From the NCBI GenBank assembly GCA_964455095.1, contig CAYVUV010000005.1, positions 1 to 10,215 of the forward strand: a stretch of DNA of 10,215 nt, given 5' to 3'. The stretch is from CAYVUV01 sp964455095 (GTDB taxonomy: Bacteria > Desulfobacterota > Binatia > HRBIN30 > CADEER01). Made by a program: the position numbers and the translations under genes. Numbering within the stretch: position 1 is the stretch's first letter; each line of letters begins with the position of its first letter. Below the pieces are notes generated by a model. That model did no database searches. It was not told the DNA's origin and saw only the letters and a list, made by a program, of their open reading frames with translations. This document shows, piece after piece, positions 1 to 6,795 of the stretch.

Positions 1-1541
1 CAGTCGTCGGGCTTGAGCTCGCTCAGGTTCTTGAGCAGCTGCTGCACCGAGACGCGCCGCGAGGCGCGCCGGCGCGCTTCGCCGAAGACGTCGGTCTCGG
101 TGACGACGACCAGACCGTCGTCGGGGAGCCGGAAGCCCTCGCTGAGCGTGCCGACGACGACGCGCACGGCGCCGGCGCCGTCGAGCGGCGCGGCCGACGG
201 CGCGATGGCCGTTTCGACCGCGACGTCATTGGTCTCGAGCAGGCGCGCCAGGCGCTGGCACTGCGCCGCGTTGCTGGCGACGAAGACGACGCGGTGCCCG
301 GTCTTGCGCCACTCGCGCACCTGCTCGGCGACGGGCGCAAAGCTCAGCTCCTGCCGGTCGTGCGCGCGCTTGCCGCGCAGGTCGGCGATGGCGAAGGAAC
401 GCACCGACAGGCGCTGCGCTTCGCCGTCGGGCATGAGCAGGTCGAGCGGCTCGAGCTCGACCGCCGTGTGCGGGGCGAGCGCCGCGCGCCACTCGGTGGG
501 TGTCAGATAGAGCTGTTCGGGCGGCGGATAGAAGCGGTGCTCGGCGGCGCGCTCGGCGGCGCGGCGCTCGACATCGGTCCACGCCCCCTCCAGCGCCGCG
601 TCGACGGCGCCGGGCTCGTCGATCCACACCACGGTGCCGGCGGGCAGGTAGTCGAAGACGGTGTCGAGCGCCGGGTAGCAATAGGGCAGACAGAACTCGA
701 CGCCGGGAAAGAGCACGCCGTTGCGCAGGCCCTCGACGATGAGGTTGCGCTCGTCCTGCCCCAGGTCGAGGTCGAGCGTGCGCAGCTCGATGGCGCGCAG
801 GATGTCGCGCTGCTGGGCGGTGGCGAGGTCGAACTCGCGCACCGGCAGGACGAGCAGCTCGGGGCGGCGTTCGAGCAGGCGCTGGCTGACCGGGTCGAAC
901 TCGTGCAGCGCTTCGATGGTGTCGCCGCTGAGCTCCAGGCGCAGCGGGTTGGCGTGCGCCGGCGGGAAGATGTCGACGATGCCGCCGCGCACGCTGAGCT
1001 CGCCGCGGTCCTCGACCAGTGGCAAGTGGCGGTAGCCCCAGTCGGTGAGCTGCCGCGCCAGGTGGTCGCGGTCCACCTCGTCGCCTTCGACGAGGTAGGT
1101 GTAGCGCTGGGCAAAGGCCGCGCGCGGCGGCACGCGCTGGACCAGCGCCTCGGCCGTGGTGACCACGATCGGGTTGGCGCTCTGACTGAGGTGATAGAGG
1201 CCCTCGATGCGAGCGGCTACCACCTCGGCGGCGGGGGAGAGGTCCTCGAACGGCGCCACCTCCCAGCTCGGCAGGTAGTGGATGCGGCGCTCGAACGGCG
1301 GCTGCGTGTCGTCCTCGCCGAAGAAGAAACGCAGATCGGCGGTCAGGCGCTCGGCCTCCTTGGCCGTCGCCAGGACGATGAGCGCCGGCCGCGGCGTGGC
1401 GACCAGGAAGCGGTGCAGGAAGTGGGCTCGCGCGCCGCCCTTCAACCCGTGCGCGCGCCAGCGTCGATCGCCGCCGCCGCCGCGCACGTGTTGACCGAGC
1501 TCGCGCAGTGCCGCGCCCCAAGTGCCGATCGCCTCCGCCAT
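1..1541 (-). CDS. mfd: Transcription-repair coupling factor Mfd, N-terminal half (partial)
   Basis: Mfd is the ATP-driven translocase that removes RNA polymerase stalled at DNA lesions and recruits UvrA. The minus-strand frame starting at ATG 1541 is open for 513 codons to the window edge. It shows the UvrB-homology module: LPSWEVAPFEDLSP at residues 90-103, followed by a helix containing ARIEGLYHL, and ELSVRGGIVDIFPP at 181-194. Near the edge it has the Mfd signature TETDVFGEARRR at 481-492 and LLKNLSELKPDD at 502-513. That is just where the RNA polymerase-interacting (CarD-like) domain should begin, so this domain, the helicase motor and the C-terminal domain lie outside the window. A GGCGAG-like ribosome site precedes the ATG. 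The antisense and third-frame ORFs here are arginine/serine/alanine-rich shadows. The identification rests on several family motifs in correct order and spacing. Confidence 0.95.
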   Translation of the reverse strand, partial: MAEAIGTWGAALRELGQHVRGGGGDRRWRAHGLKGGARAHFLHRFLVATPRPALIVLATAKEAERLTADLRFFFGEDDTQPPFERRIHYLPSWEVAPFEDLSPAAEVVAARIEGLYHLSQSANPIVVTTAEALVQRVPPRAAFAQRYTYLVEGDEVDRDHLARQLTDWGYRHLPLVEDRGELSVRGGIVDIFPPAHANPLRLELSGDTIEALHEFDPVSQRLLERRPELLVLPVREFDLATAQQRDILRAIELRTLDLDLGQDERNLIVEGLRNGVLFPGVEFCLPYCYPALDTVFDYLPAGTVVWIDEPGAVDAALEGAWTDVERRAAERAAEHRFYPPPEQLYLTPTEWRAALAPHTAVELEPLDLLMPDGEAQRLSVRSFAIADLRGKRAHDRQELSFAPVAEQVREWRKTGHRVVFVASNAAQCQRLARLLETNDVAVETAIAPSAAPLDGAGAVRVVVGTLSEGFRLPDDGLVVVTETDVFGEARRRASRRVSVQQLLKNLSELKPDD

Positions 1542-1559
1542 TGCTCGCCTACCAAGTAG

Positions 1560-1585
1560 AAAAGGGGATCCGGACCGGATCCCCC
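1560..1585 (-). terminator. Terminator-like hairpin in the mfd leader
   Basis: GGGGATCCGG at 1565-1574 and CCGGATCCCC at 1576-1585 are perfect inverted repeats around a single base. This gives a GC-rich stem of about 9 bp with a 3-nt loop. Read on the minus strand, it is followed at once by five T residues (1564-1560), the form of an intrinsic terminator. It points towards mfd and ends only about 18 nt before the mfd start codon. It could be an attenuator in the mfd leader, or it could stop antisense transcripts arriving from the minus-strand XRE gene. The plus strand has no T-run, so it should not act in that direction. The structure is seen directly; the function is inferred. Confidence 0.6.
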
Positions 1586-1693
1586 CTCCTTCAAACACCG
1601 CGGCGAGACTTAGCAACCCCCTGCCGGGGGGACAAGGTTGTCGCCCAGCTGGGGCTATCGGAGGGCGGGCGATTTGGTATTCTGTGCCGCACG

Positions 1694-2095
1694 ATGCTCA
1701 AGGTGGCGGACAAGATCCTCGTCGTCGAGGACGATCCCGACATCATGCGCCTGCTCGCCCACACGTTGAGCAACGCCGGGTATCAGGTGATCCAGGCGTA
1801 CGGGGGCGAGGACGCCTTGCGCAAAGTCCTGCTGCACATGCCGCAGCTGGTTCTCACCGACCTGGCAATGCCCAAGATGAGTGGCGTCGAGGTCATACAA
1901 ATCGTCAAGGCGAATCCGCAGACGAACCACATCCCGATCGTCGCGGTCACCGCCTACACGTGGGACAACATCGCCCAGTCAGCCGGCGAGGCCGGTGTCG
2001 ACGGCTTCATCAGCAAGCCGTTCAACGCCAAGCAACTGTTGCTCGAGGTGGCCAAGTACATGCCGGGCGCGGCCCCGCGGCCGCCCCGGCCGTAG
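1694..2095 (+). CDS. Stand-alone receiver-domain response regulator (CheY/DivK-like)
   Basis: The 133-residue product is essentially one receiver (REC) domain with no output domain. All five signature residues are present: acidic pair D13-D14 after the first strand (ILVVEDDPD), phospho-acceptor D56 in LTDLAMPKMSG, T86 at the end of strand four, and K108-P109 in ISKPF. Such proteins are phosphorylated by a histidine kinase and signal by protein contact, so a partner kinase and a target must lie elsewhere. The last ten residues are a proline/arginine-rich tail (PGAAPRPPRP) of no recognised function. I chose ATG 1694 because homology to the family starts right there, although the frame is open further upstream. 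The start has no strong Shine-Dalgarno sequence. The gene diverges from mfd and converges with the XRE regulator, with only 23 bp between the stop codons. Confidence 0.93.
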   Translation: MLKVADKILVVEDDPDIMRLLAHTLSNAGYQVIQAYGGEDALRKVLLHMPQLVLTDLAMPKMSGVEVIQIVKANPQTNHIPIVAVTAYTWDNIAQSAGEAGVDGFISKPFNAKQLLLEVAKYMPGAAPRPPRP

Positions 2096-2118
2096 CCCCG
2101 ACCCGCGGCGCTGCCCGC

Positions 2119-2535
2119 TCACTTCTTCGGCGCGGCGTTGGCTTCGCGGAAGGCGGCGTAGATCTCGACCAGGATGTCGCGCTGGCGCTCGCTCAGGTGC
2201 GGATCGCGGCGCAGCTCGCGCACGGCGTCGATCTCTTCGACTTCCTGCGGATCGAGCACGCCGGCTTGCAGATAGAGCGTCTCCGCCGACAGGCGCAAGC
2301 CGCGCGCCAGCGATTGCAGGATGGTCTGACTCGGGTTGTGCAGACCGCCTTCGATCTCCTTGAGCAGCGCCGAGGAGATGCCGCTCTGCTCCGCCATCTT
2401 GCGCAGCGAGATGTTGGCCAGCTCGCGTTGGCGGCGGATGTAATCGCCGAGCGACGAGGGGGCGCGTTTCGCGCGCACTGCGGGCAGCGCCGGCACGACC
2501 GGAGCCGCAACGGCGCGCTTATGCTTGCGGGGCAT
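2119..2535 (-). CDS. XRE-family helix-turn-helix transcriptional regulator
   Basis: The product has 138 residues from ATG 2535. Residues 29-92 form a classical Cro/CI-type HTH domain: LGDYIRRQRELANISLRKMA, then SGISSALLKEIEGGLHNPS as the recognition region, then LQSLARGLRLSAETLYLQAG. A basic, proline/alanine-rich N-terminal extension (MPRKHKRA...) precedes it. A charged helical tail follows (about 97-133), with no recognisable ligand domain. It probably binds DNA as a dimer; its operator and ligand are unknown. It diverges from the PLP-enzyme gene across about 113 bp, so it could regulate that gene and itself, but I found no clear palindromic operator there. A GTG at 2550 would add five residues (MPRSP). 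Neither start has a good ribosome binding site, so the start is uncertain. Confidence 0.9.
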   Translation of the reverse strand: MPRKHKRAVAAPVVPALPAVRAKRAPSSLGDYIRRQRELANISLRKMAEQSGISSALLKEIEGGLHNPSQTILQSLARGLRLSAETLYLQAGVLDPQEVEEIDAVRELRRDPHLSERQRDILVEIYAAFREANAAPKK

Positions 2536-2648
2536 GGGCGACCGCGGCACGCTGACAGGGACGCATTGGCGGCGACGTTACCGCAGCGGGCGGAGCGGCG
2601 CAAACCTCGCGCTTCGCGTGCGGCGCCTGCGCGTGGTAAGCGCGGCAG

Positions 2649-3761
2649 ATGACCACTCCCGCCGCGCGCACTGCCACCGCCGACCTGGCCCTGGTGCGCC
2701 GCTACCCGGCCCTCACGGGCGCGCTGCCGCGCCACGCGCTGACGGCGCTGCCGACCCCCGTCCACGCGCTCGACCGCCTGGCGCGCGCGCGCGGGCTCGG
2801 CGGCTGGTGGGTCAAGCGCGACGACCAGAGCGGGCCCCTCTACGGCGGCAACAAACCGCGCAAGCTCGAATGGCTGCTCGGCGCAGCGCGGGCGCGCGGC
2901 CGCCGCGCGCTGCTGACGTTCGGCGGCATCGGCACGCATCACGGCCTGGCCACGGCGGTGTGCGGGCGCGACGCCGGGCTGCGCACGGTTCTCGTGCTCT
3001 TGCCGCAGCCGGTCACGGAGCACGTGCGGCGCTGCCTGCTGCTCGACCACGCCTACGGCGCCGAGTTGCACTTCGTCCCCTCGGTGCTCGGCGCGGTGGG
3101 CGGTGGTCTGCGTGCGCTTGCCGCCGGCTGGCGGCGCGGCGAGCCGCCCGAGATCGTGCCCACCGGCGGCACCTCGGCGCTGGGCACGATCGGCTATGTC
3201 AACGCCGCCTACGAGCTCGCCGACCAGGTGCGCGCCGGGTTGCTGCCGGCGCCCGATGCGATCTTCGTCCCGCTCGGCAGCGGCGGCACCGTCGCCGGCC
3301 TGATGCTGGGTCTCAAGCTCGCCGGCCTGCGCAGCCGCCTCGTCGGTGTGCTGGTGACCGACATCCTGCCGCCGTCACCGGGGCGCCTGGCGCATCTGGC
3401 GCGCAGCTGCGAGCGCCGCCTGCGCCGCGCCGGCGCCGATCTGCCGCCGGTGTACGTGACTGGCGACGACGTCACCATCGAGCGCGACTTCCTCGGCCGC
3501 GGCTACGGGGCTCCGACCGACGCGGCGCTGGCGGCGCAGGCGCTGCTCGACCAGCACGAGGGCATCCACCTCGAGACGACCTATACCGGCAAGTGCCTCG
3601 CCGCGATGCTGGCGCTGGCCGAGCGCGAGCCCTACCGCGGCCAGCAGCTGCTGTTCTGGAACACCTACAGCTCGGTCGACCCCGGCGCCGCGATCGGCGA
3701 GCTGCCCGATTGGCACACCTTGCCGCCGGCGTTCCACCGCTTCTTCAGCGGCGCGCTGTGA
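2649..3761 (+). CDS. PLP-dependent ACC deaminase/D-cysteine desulfhydrase family protein
   Basis: This 370-residue protein belongs to the fold-type II (tryptophan synthase beta-like) PLP enzymes. The PLP-binding lysine is K69 in YGGNKPRKLEWLL. The glycine-rich phosphate-binding loop is at 210-217 (GSGGTVAG), and PTGGTSALGTIGY at 171-183 matches the family's PxGGSxxxGxxGY block. TTYTGKCLAAM near 310-320 matches the C-terminal xVYTGKA block. Family members cleave D-cysteine or 1-aminocyclopropane-1-carboxylate to ammonia and an oxo acid. Two family motifs deviate: the substrate-binding QSNH segment is replaced by GTHH (95-98), and the C-terminal HTGG block reads WNTYSS. The exact substrate therefore cannot be read from the sequence and may be novel. 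The length is slightly above the usual 330-350. The ribosome site is weak. The XRE regulator is divergent, and the oxidoreductase unit follows 43 bp downstream on the same strand. Confidence 0.88.
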   Translation: MTTPAARTATADLALVRRYPALTGALPRHALTALPTPVHALDRLARARGLGGWWVKRDDQSGPLYGGNKPRKLEWLLGAARARGRRALLTFGGIGTHHGLATAVCGRDAGLRTVLVLLPQPVTEHVRRCLLLDHAYGAELHFVPSVLGAVGGGLRALAAGWRRGEPPEIVPTGGTSALGTIGYVNAAYELADQVRAGLLPAPDAIFVPLGSGGTVAGLMLGLKLAGLRSRLVGVLVTDILPPSPGRLAHLARSCERRLRRAGADLPPVYVTGDDVTIERDFLGRGYGAPTDAALAAQALLDQHEGIHLETTYTGKCLAAMLALAEREPYRGQQLLFWNTYSSVDPGAAIGELPDWHTLPPAFHRFFSGAL

Positions 3762-3804
3762 GCGCGGGTTGCCGGCCGATGCGCGCGGGTGTTACTGAGG
3801 CGGC

Positions 3805-4353
3805 GTGAGCTTCGAGACGCCGATCGGCCGCCGCACGTTCCTGCGCGCCAGCGGCTGGAGTGCCGGCATGCTGGCGCTGGCGCAGCTGCGCATGCCGAGC
3901 GGAGTCGCCAGCGCGCAATCGGCGCCGGGCGCGGTGCGGGTGCTGAGCGCGGGCGATGCGCGCATCATGACCGCGATCGCCGAGCGCATGACGTTTACCG
4001 GCGACCCGGCGATGCCGCGCTTTGCGGAGACGGCGGGCCTGTCGGCCATCGACACGGCGCTGCTGCAGACGCCGCCCGACGTGGCTCGCCAGCTGCACTG
4101 GGGGCTGTTGCTCTTTCAGTACGGCCCGCCGGTGCTCGACGGCACGCTGTCGACCTTCACCGGATTGGACGAGGAAGCCCAGGACGAGTACCTCACCGGC
4201 TGGGAGCGCAGCCGCTTCGAGACCTGCCGCCTGGCGTTCCTCGCCTTCAAGAACCTCTCGATGCTCGGCTACTACTCGCAGGACGCGACGTGGAAGGGCA
4301 TCCACTACGACGGCCCGTGGGTGCCGCGCCCGCGCCGGGTCGTGCTGCCGTGA
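3805..4353 (+). CDS. Tat-exported gluconate 2-dehydrogenase subunit 3-like protein
   Basis: This is the small subunit of a membrane or periplasmic GMC-type dehydrogenase, 182 residues long. It opens with a twin-arginine signal: R9-R10 in GRRTFLRAS, a hydrophobic stretch (about 17-28) and a likely cleavage site after ASA at 35-37. The mature part follows the gluconate-2-dehydrogenase subunit 3 pattern, with an N-terminal helix containing DARIMTAIAERM and the C-terminal block LGYYSQDATWKGIHYDGPW (about 154-172). In characterised FAD-dependent sugar dehydrogenases the equivalent small subunit carries the signal peptide and takes the catalytic subunit across the membrane. The same role is inferred here, because the next gene lacks a signal. 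The start is GTG 3805, with GAGG four bases upstream. The stop is 16 bp before the GMC gene, so the two are almost certainly co-transcribed. Confidence 0.87.
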   Translation: MSFETPIGRRTFLRASGWSAGMLALAQLRMPSGVASAQSAPGAVRVLSAGDARIMTAIAERMTFTGDPAMPRFAETAGLSAIDTALLQTPPDVARQLHWGLLLFQYGPPVLDGTLSTFTGLDEEAQDEYLTGWERSRFETCRLAFLAFKNLSMLGYYSQDATWKGIHYDGPWVPRPRRVVLP

Positions 4354-4355
4354 GC

Positions 4356-4365
4356 GGGGAGGGGG
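4356..4365 (+). promoter_or_regulatory. Ribosome binding site of the GMC gene
   Basis: GGGGAGGGGG lies four bases before ATG 4370, in the 16-bp gap after the small-subunit stop codon. It fixes the start of the flavoprotein even though the reading frame is open far upstream. Confidence 0.7.
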
Positions 4366-4369
4366 CGCG

Positions 4370-5902
4370 ATGATCACCAAAGGCCGCGATCTCAGCGCCG
4401 ACCTCGAGCTCACCGCCGAGGTGTGTGTCATCGGCTCGGGCGCCGGTGGCGCGGTGGTGGCCAAGGAGCTCGCCGAGGCGGGGCGCGACGTGGTGCTGCT
4501 CGAGCAGGGCGGGCACTACACCAAGGACGACTTCACGCAGCGCGAAGACGAGATGATGCCGCTGCTGTACGAAGACATGGGGCAGCGCGCGACGGCCGAC
4601 CAGTCGATGCTGATTCTGCAGGGGCGCAACGTCGGCGGCTCGACCGTGCACAACCTCTGTTACTGCTTCCGCACGCCGGCGGCGATCATGGATCTGTGGC
4701 GGCGCCAGGACGGGCTGCAACAGATGACGCCCGCGGACATGCGCCCCTCGTTCGAGCGCGTCGAGCGCCTGCTCAAGGTGAAGCAGATCCAGCCGCACGA
4801 GGTGAACAAGCTCAACAACAAGATCCGCGAAGGCTGCGAGAAGCTCGGCTACCACGGCTTCGTGACCAACCACAATCGCGAGAACTGCACGCAGTCCGGC
4901 TTCTGCCTGCTCGGCTGCCCGTTCGACGCCAAGCAGAGCATGCTGGTCACCTACGTCCCGGCGGCGGAGAAGGCCGGGGCGCGCATCTTCGCCGACTGCC
5001 CGGTACGACGCCTGGTCGCCGAGGGCGGGCGGGTGCGGCGCGTCGAGGGCGACGTGACCGACGCTCTCGGCCGGCGCAGTCACGGCCTGCGCGTGACGGC
5101 GCAGGTGGTGGTGCTGTGCGCCGGGGCGATCAACTCGCCGCAGCTGCTGCTCAACAGCGGCATCGCCAACTCGGGCGGGCAGGTGGGGCGAAACCTGCAC
5201 TTGCACCCGAGCGTGGTGATGTCGGGTCTCTACGACGAGGACATCTATGGCTACCGCGGCATTCCGCAGAGCTACTACGTCGACGAGTTCATCGACCTCG
5301 AGCGCGATCCGGAGAGCGGCTACATCCTCATGCCGGTGTACGGCTTCCCGGTGATCACGGCGACGCAGTTGCCCGGCTTCGGCGCCGCGCACTTCGAGGC
5401 CATGCGCCAGTTCCACCGCATGGTCGGCATCCTGGTGTTGATGCACGATCAGTCGAGCGGCCAGGTGCGCGTCACCAGCGGCGGCAAGCCCGAGATCACC
5501 TACAAGGTCAGCGAGCGCGAGCAGCAGCTCTTCACCGAGGGCATGAAGCACTGCGCCGAGATCCTCTTCGCCAGCGGCGCCAAGAAGGTCCTGGCGCCCT
5601 ATCACCGCCCGGTATGGCTCGAGCCGGGCGATTCGCTCGACATCTTCGCCCAGCGCGGCGCGCGCCAGGGCGAGCTGCCGATGGCGTCGACGCACCCGCA
5701 GAGCACTTGCCGCATGGGCGAAGACCCACGCCGCTCGGTGGTCAACTCCTACGGCCAGTCGCACGACATCAAGAACCTGTTCGTCTGCGACATGGGCGTC
5801 TTCCCCACCTCCCTCGGCGCCCCGCCACAAATCACCACCGCCGCCCTCGGCGACCGCACGGCGCATTACATCGAGGCCAACTGGTCGACGCTGACAACCT
5901 GA
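4370..5902 (+). CDS. GMC-family FAD-dependent oxidoreductase (catalytic subunit)
   Basis: The product has 510 residues. An N-terminal Rossmann motif VIGSGAGGAVVA (20-31), ending in acidic E45 after VVLLE, binds FAD. NVGGSTVHN (87-95) is the second GMC flavin-contact block. VVVLCAGAINSPQLLLNSGI (246-265) matches GMC signature 2. The C-terminal GMC domain holds THPQSTCRMG (441-450), in which H442 is at the catalytic histidine position. Three cysteines, C173, C179 and C183 (spacing C-x5-C-x3-C), resemble the [3Fe-4S] region of FAD-dependent glucose dehydrogenase alpha subunits. The usual second catalytic residue (Asn or His in ...NPQ.T) appears to be P485 in SLGAPPQITT. There is no signal peptide, which fits export with the Tat-bearing small subunit just upstream. 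The substrate, probably a sugar or alcohol, is unknown. No cytochrome partner gene is present in the window. Its last 32 codons are duplicated downstream. Confidence 0.92.
   Translation: MITKGRDLSADLELTAEVCVIGSGAGGAVVAKELAEAGRDVVLLEQGGHYTKDDFTQREDEMMPLLYEDMGQRATADQSMLILQGRNVGGSTVHNLCYCFRTPAAIMDLWRRQDGLQQMTPADMRPSFERVERLLKVKQIQPHEVNKLNNKIREGCEKLGYHGFVTNHNRENCTQSGFCLLGCPFDAKQSMLVTYVPAAEKAGARIFADCPVRRLVAEGGRVRRVEGDVTDALGRRSHGLRVTAQVVVLCAGAINSPQLLLNSGIANSGGQVGRNLHLHPSVVMSGLYDEDIYGYRGIPQSYYVDEFIDLERDPESGYILMPVYGFPVITATQLPGFGAAHFEAMRQFHRMVGILVLMHDQSSGQVRVTSGGKPEITYKVSEREQQLFTEGMKHCAEILFASGAKKVLAPYHRPVWLEPGDSLDIFAQRGARQGELPMASTHPQSTCRMGEDPRRSVVNSYGQSHDIKNLFVCDMGVFPTSLGAPPQITTAALGDRTAHYIEANWSTLTT
5799..5894 (+). 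repeat. Direct repeat copy A (3' end of the GMC gene)
   Basis: These 96 bp of coding sequence (from TCTTCCCCACC to CGACGCTGA) recur at 6700-6795. I count four mismatches by eye, and homology stops sharply at both ends. This copy is inside the intact GMC gene and codes for FPTSLGAPPQITTAALGDRT and the following residues up to the near-terminal NWSTL. Confidence 0.95.
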
Positions 5903-5951
5903 GTGTTGGCCACGGCTTCGCTTCCCACCAGTCCGGATACTCGCAGACTTT

Positions 5952-6632
5952 TCACGTGTGCGTGGCTTTGCGCACGCGGAAGACCCAGAAGACGCCGTCG
6001 AGCAGCATGCGCTCTTCCTCCGGTGGGCCGAACGGCGACGCCGCGAGCACGGCGCGGGCCTCTTCCGGCGACATCGCCTTGGTGAAGACTCGCGGGTAGA
6101 TCAGGCGGAAGAACCAGTGCTTCAGGCGAACGCGCTGCGCCGCGATCGCCGGCGGCGAGGCCAGTCGATTCATCTCGGCAATGAAAGCCTGACCGCTGGG
6201 GACGAGCACGCGGTGAATCTCGCGCAGGGCACTGACCTGGTCGGGCCAGTGCTTGATCGAGCCGGTGCTGACGACGGCGTCGAAGTGGTCGTCGGGGAAG
6301 GGCAGCCGGGCCACGTCCGCCACCTGGAAGTGGAGCCGCTCCGCGGCCGCCGATTCGGCGCCGTGCCGGCGCGCCAGCTCGATCATCGTCGGCGCCAGAT
6401 CGATGCCCCAGACCTCCGCGCGCGGGCTTCGTTCCGCGATCAGAATGGTGAACTGGCCGGGACCGCAGCCGACGTCGAGGCCGCGCCGCACTCCTTCCAT
6501 GTCGGTGAAGAAGTCTTCGGCCAGCGCCGGCAGGATCTCGCGAAACGCCGCCTGGACGCCCTGGTCGTAGGCGCGGGCGACCCAGCCGTCCATCGGGCCC
6601 TTGCCGGTGCGCAACAGGGTGAACAGGCTCAT
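5952..6632 (-). CDS. Class I SAM-dependent methyltransferase (UbiE/Methyltransf_11-like)
   Basis: The product has 226 residues. Motif I is GLDVGCGPGQFTILIAE (51-67), which binds the methionine part of S-adenosylmethionine. The acidic residue after strand two is D78 in VWGIDLAPTMIELARR. Motif II/III is QVADVARLPFPDDHFDAVVS (103-122), followed by the HWPDQVSALREIHRVLVPSG block (128-147), typical of Methyltransf_11 proteins acting on small molecules or lipids. The substrate cannot be predicted. I chose ATG 6632 because GGGGAGG (6644-6638) lies five bases upstream; two GTG codons at 6638 and 6635 overlap that site and are poor starts. The gene converges with the GMC gene (49 bp between stops). 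It is enclosed by the two copies of the 96-bp GMC repeat, so it probably arrived or was trapped here by recombination. It looks intact. Confidence 0.92.
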   Translation of the reverse strand: MSLFTLLRTGKGPMDGWVARAYDQGVQAAFREILPALAEDFFTDMEGVRRGLDVGCGPGQFTILIAERSPRAEVWGIDLAPTMIELARRHGAESAAAERLHFQVADVARLPFPDDHFDAVVSTGSIKHWPDQVSALREIHRVLVPSGQAFIAEMNRLASPPAIAAQRVRLKHWFFRLIYPRVFTKAMSPEEARAVLAASPFGPPEEERMLLDGVFWVFRVRKATHT

Positions 6633-6638
6633 CACCAC

Positions 6639-6677
6639 CTCCCCGGATATGTTTCACTTGTATTCTCCCCGGAAATG
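6639..6677. repeat. Short direct repeats upstream of the methyltransferase
   Basis: CTCCCCGGATATG (6639-6651) and CTCCCCGGAAATG (6665-6677) match at 12 of 13 bases. The first copy contains the methyltransferase ribosome binding site on the minus strand. Their meaning is unknown; they may be a trace of slippage or of the rearrangement next door. Confidence 0.5.
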
Positions 6678-6700
6678 GATGTCACGGGCCGACCCCTATT
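6674..6700. repeat. Imperfect palindrome abutting repeat B (REP-like)
   Basis: AATGGATGTC (6674-6683) and GACCCCTATT (6691-6700) are inverted repeats matching at 7 of 10 positions around ACGGGCC. The right arm ends exactly where the homology to the GMC gene starts. The AAT-rich outer tips and GTC/GAC inner ends resemble REP-like palindromes associated with RAYT (Y1) transposases. That resemblance is from memory and is weak. No transposase gene is present in the window. Confidence 0.3.
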
Positions 6701-6795
6701 CTTCCCCACCTCGCTCGGCGCCCCGCCGCAAATCACCACCGCCGCCCTCGGCGACCGCACGGCGCACTACATCAAGGCCAACTGGTCGACGCTGA
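6700..6795 (+). repeat. Direct repeat copy B (96 bp, orphan GMC 3' end)
   Basis: This is the second copy of the 96-bp repeat, at an offset of 901 bp from copy A. Three of the four differences from copy A are synonymous codon changes (TCC/TCG, CCA/CCG, CAT/CAC) and one changes Glu to Lys. This pattern suggests that the copies diverged while both were coding, so B probably comes from a paralogous or allelic gene and not from a very recent slip. Confidence 0.95.

Noticed and set aside
226..1521. Minus-strand ORF of 431 codons in a second frame
   Set aside because: It is extremely arginine-, alanine- and proline-rich, and it overlaps Mfd completely in another frame.
294..1559. Long plus-strand ORF of 421 codons opposite mfd
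   Set aside because: It is the antisense mirror of the Mfd frame. The protein has no recognisable motifs and its composition is that of high-GC antisense, while the minus frame carries several Mfd signatures.
1600..1693. tRNA or promoter in the gap before the response regulator
   Set aside because: No cloverleaf or T-loop sequence is visible, and no -35/-10 pair with good spacing was found; the TATTCT at 1678-1683 lacks a -35 partner.
4247..5866. Minus-strand ORF of 539 codons opposite the GMC gene
   Set aside because: It is an antisense shadow rich in His, Val, Ala and Arg without domains. The plus frame has all GMC motifs and a ribosome binding site.
4423..6099. Plus-strand ORF of 558 codons overlapping the GMC gene
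   Set aside because: It is an off-frame shadow with arginine-rich low-complexity composition, and it lacks its own start signal.
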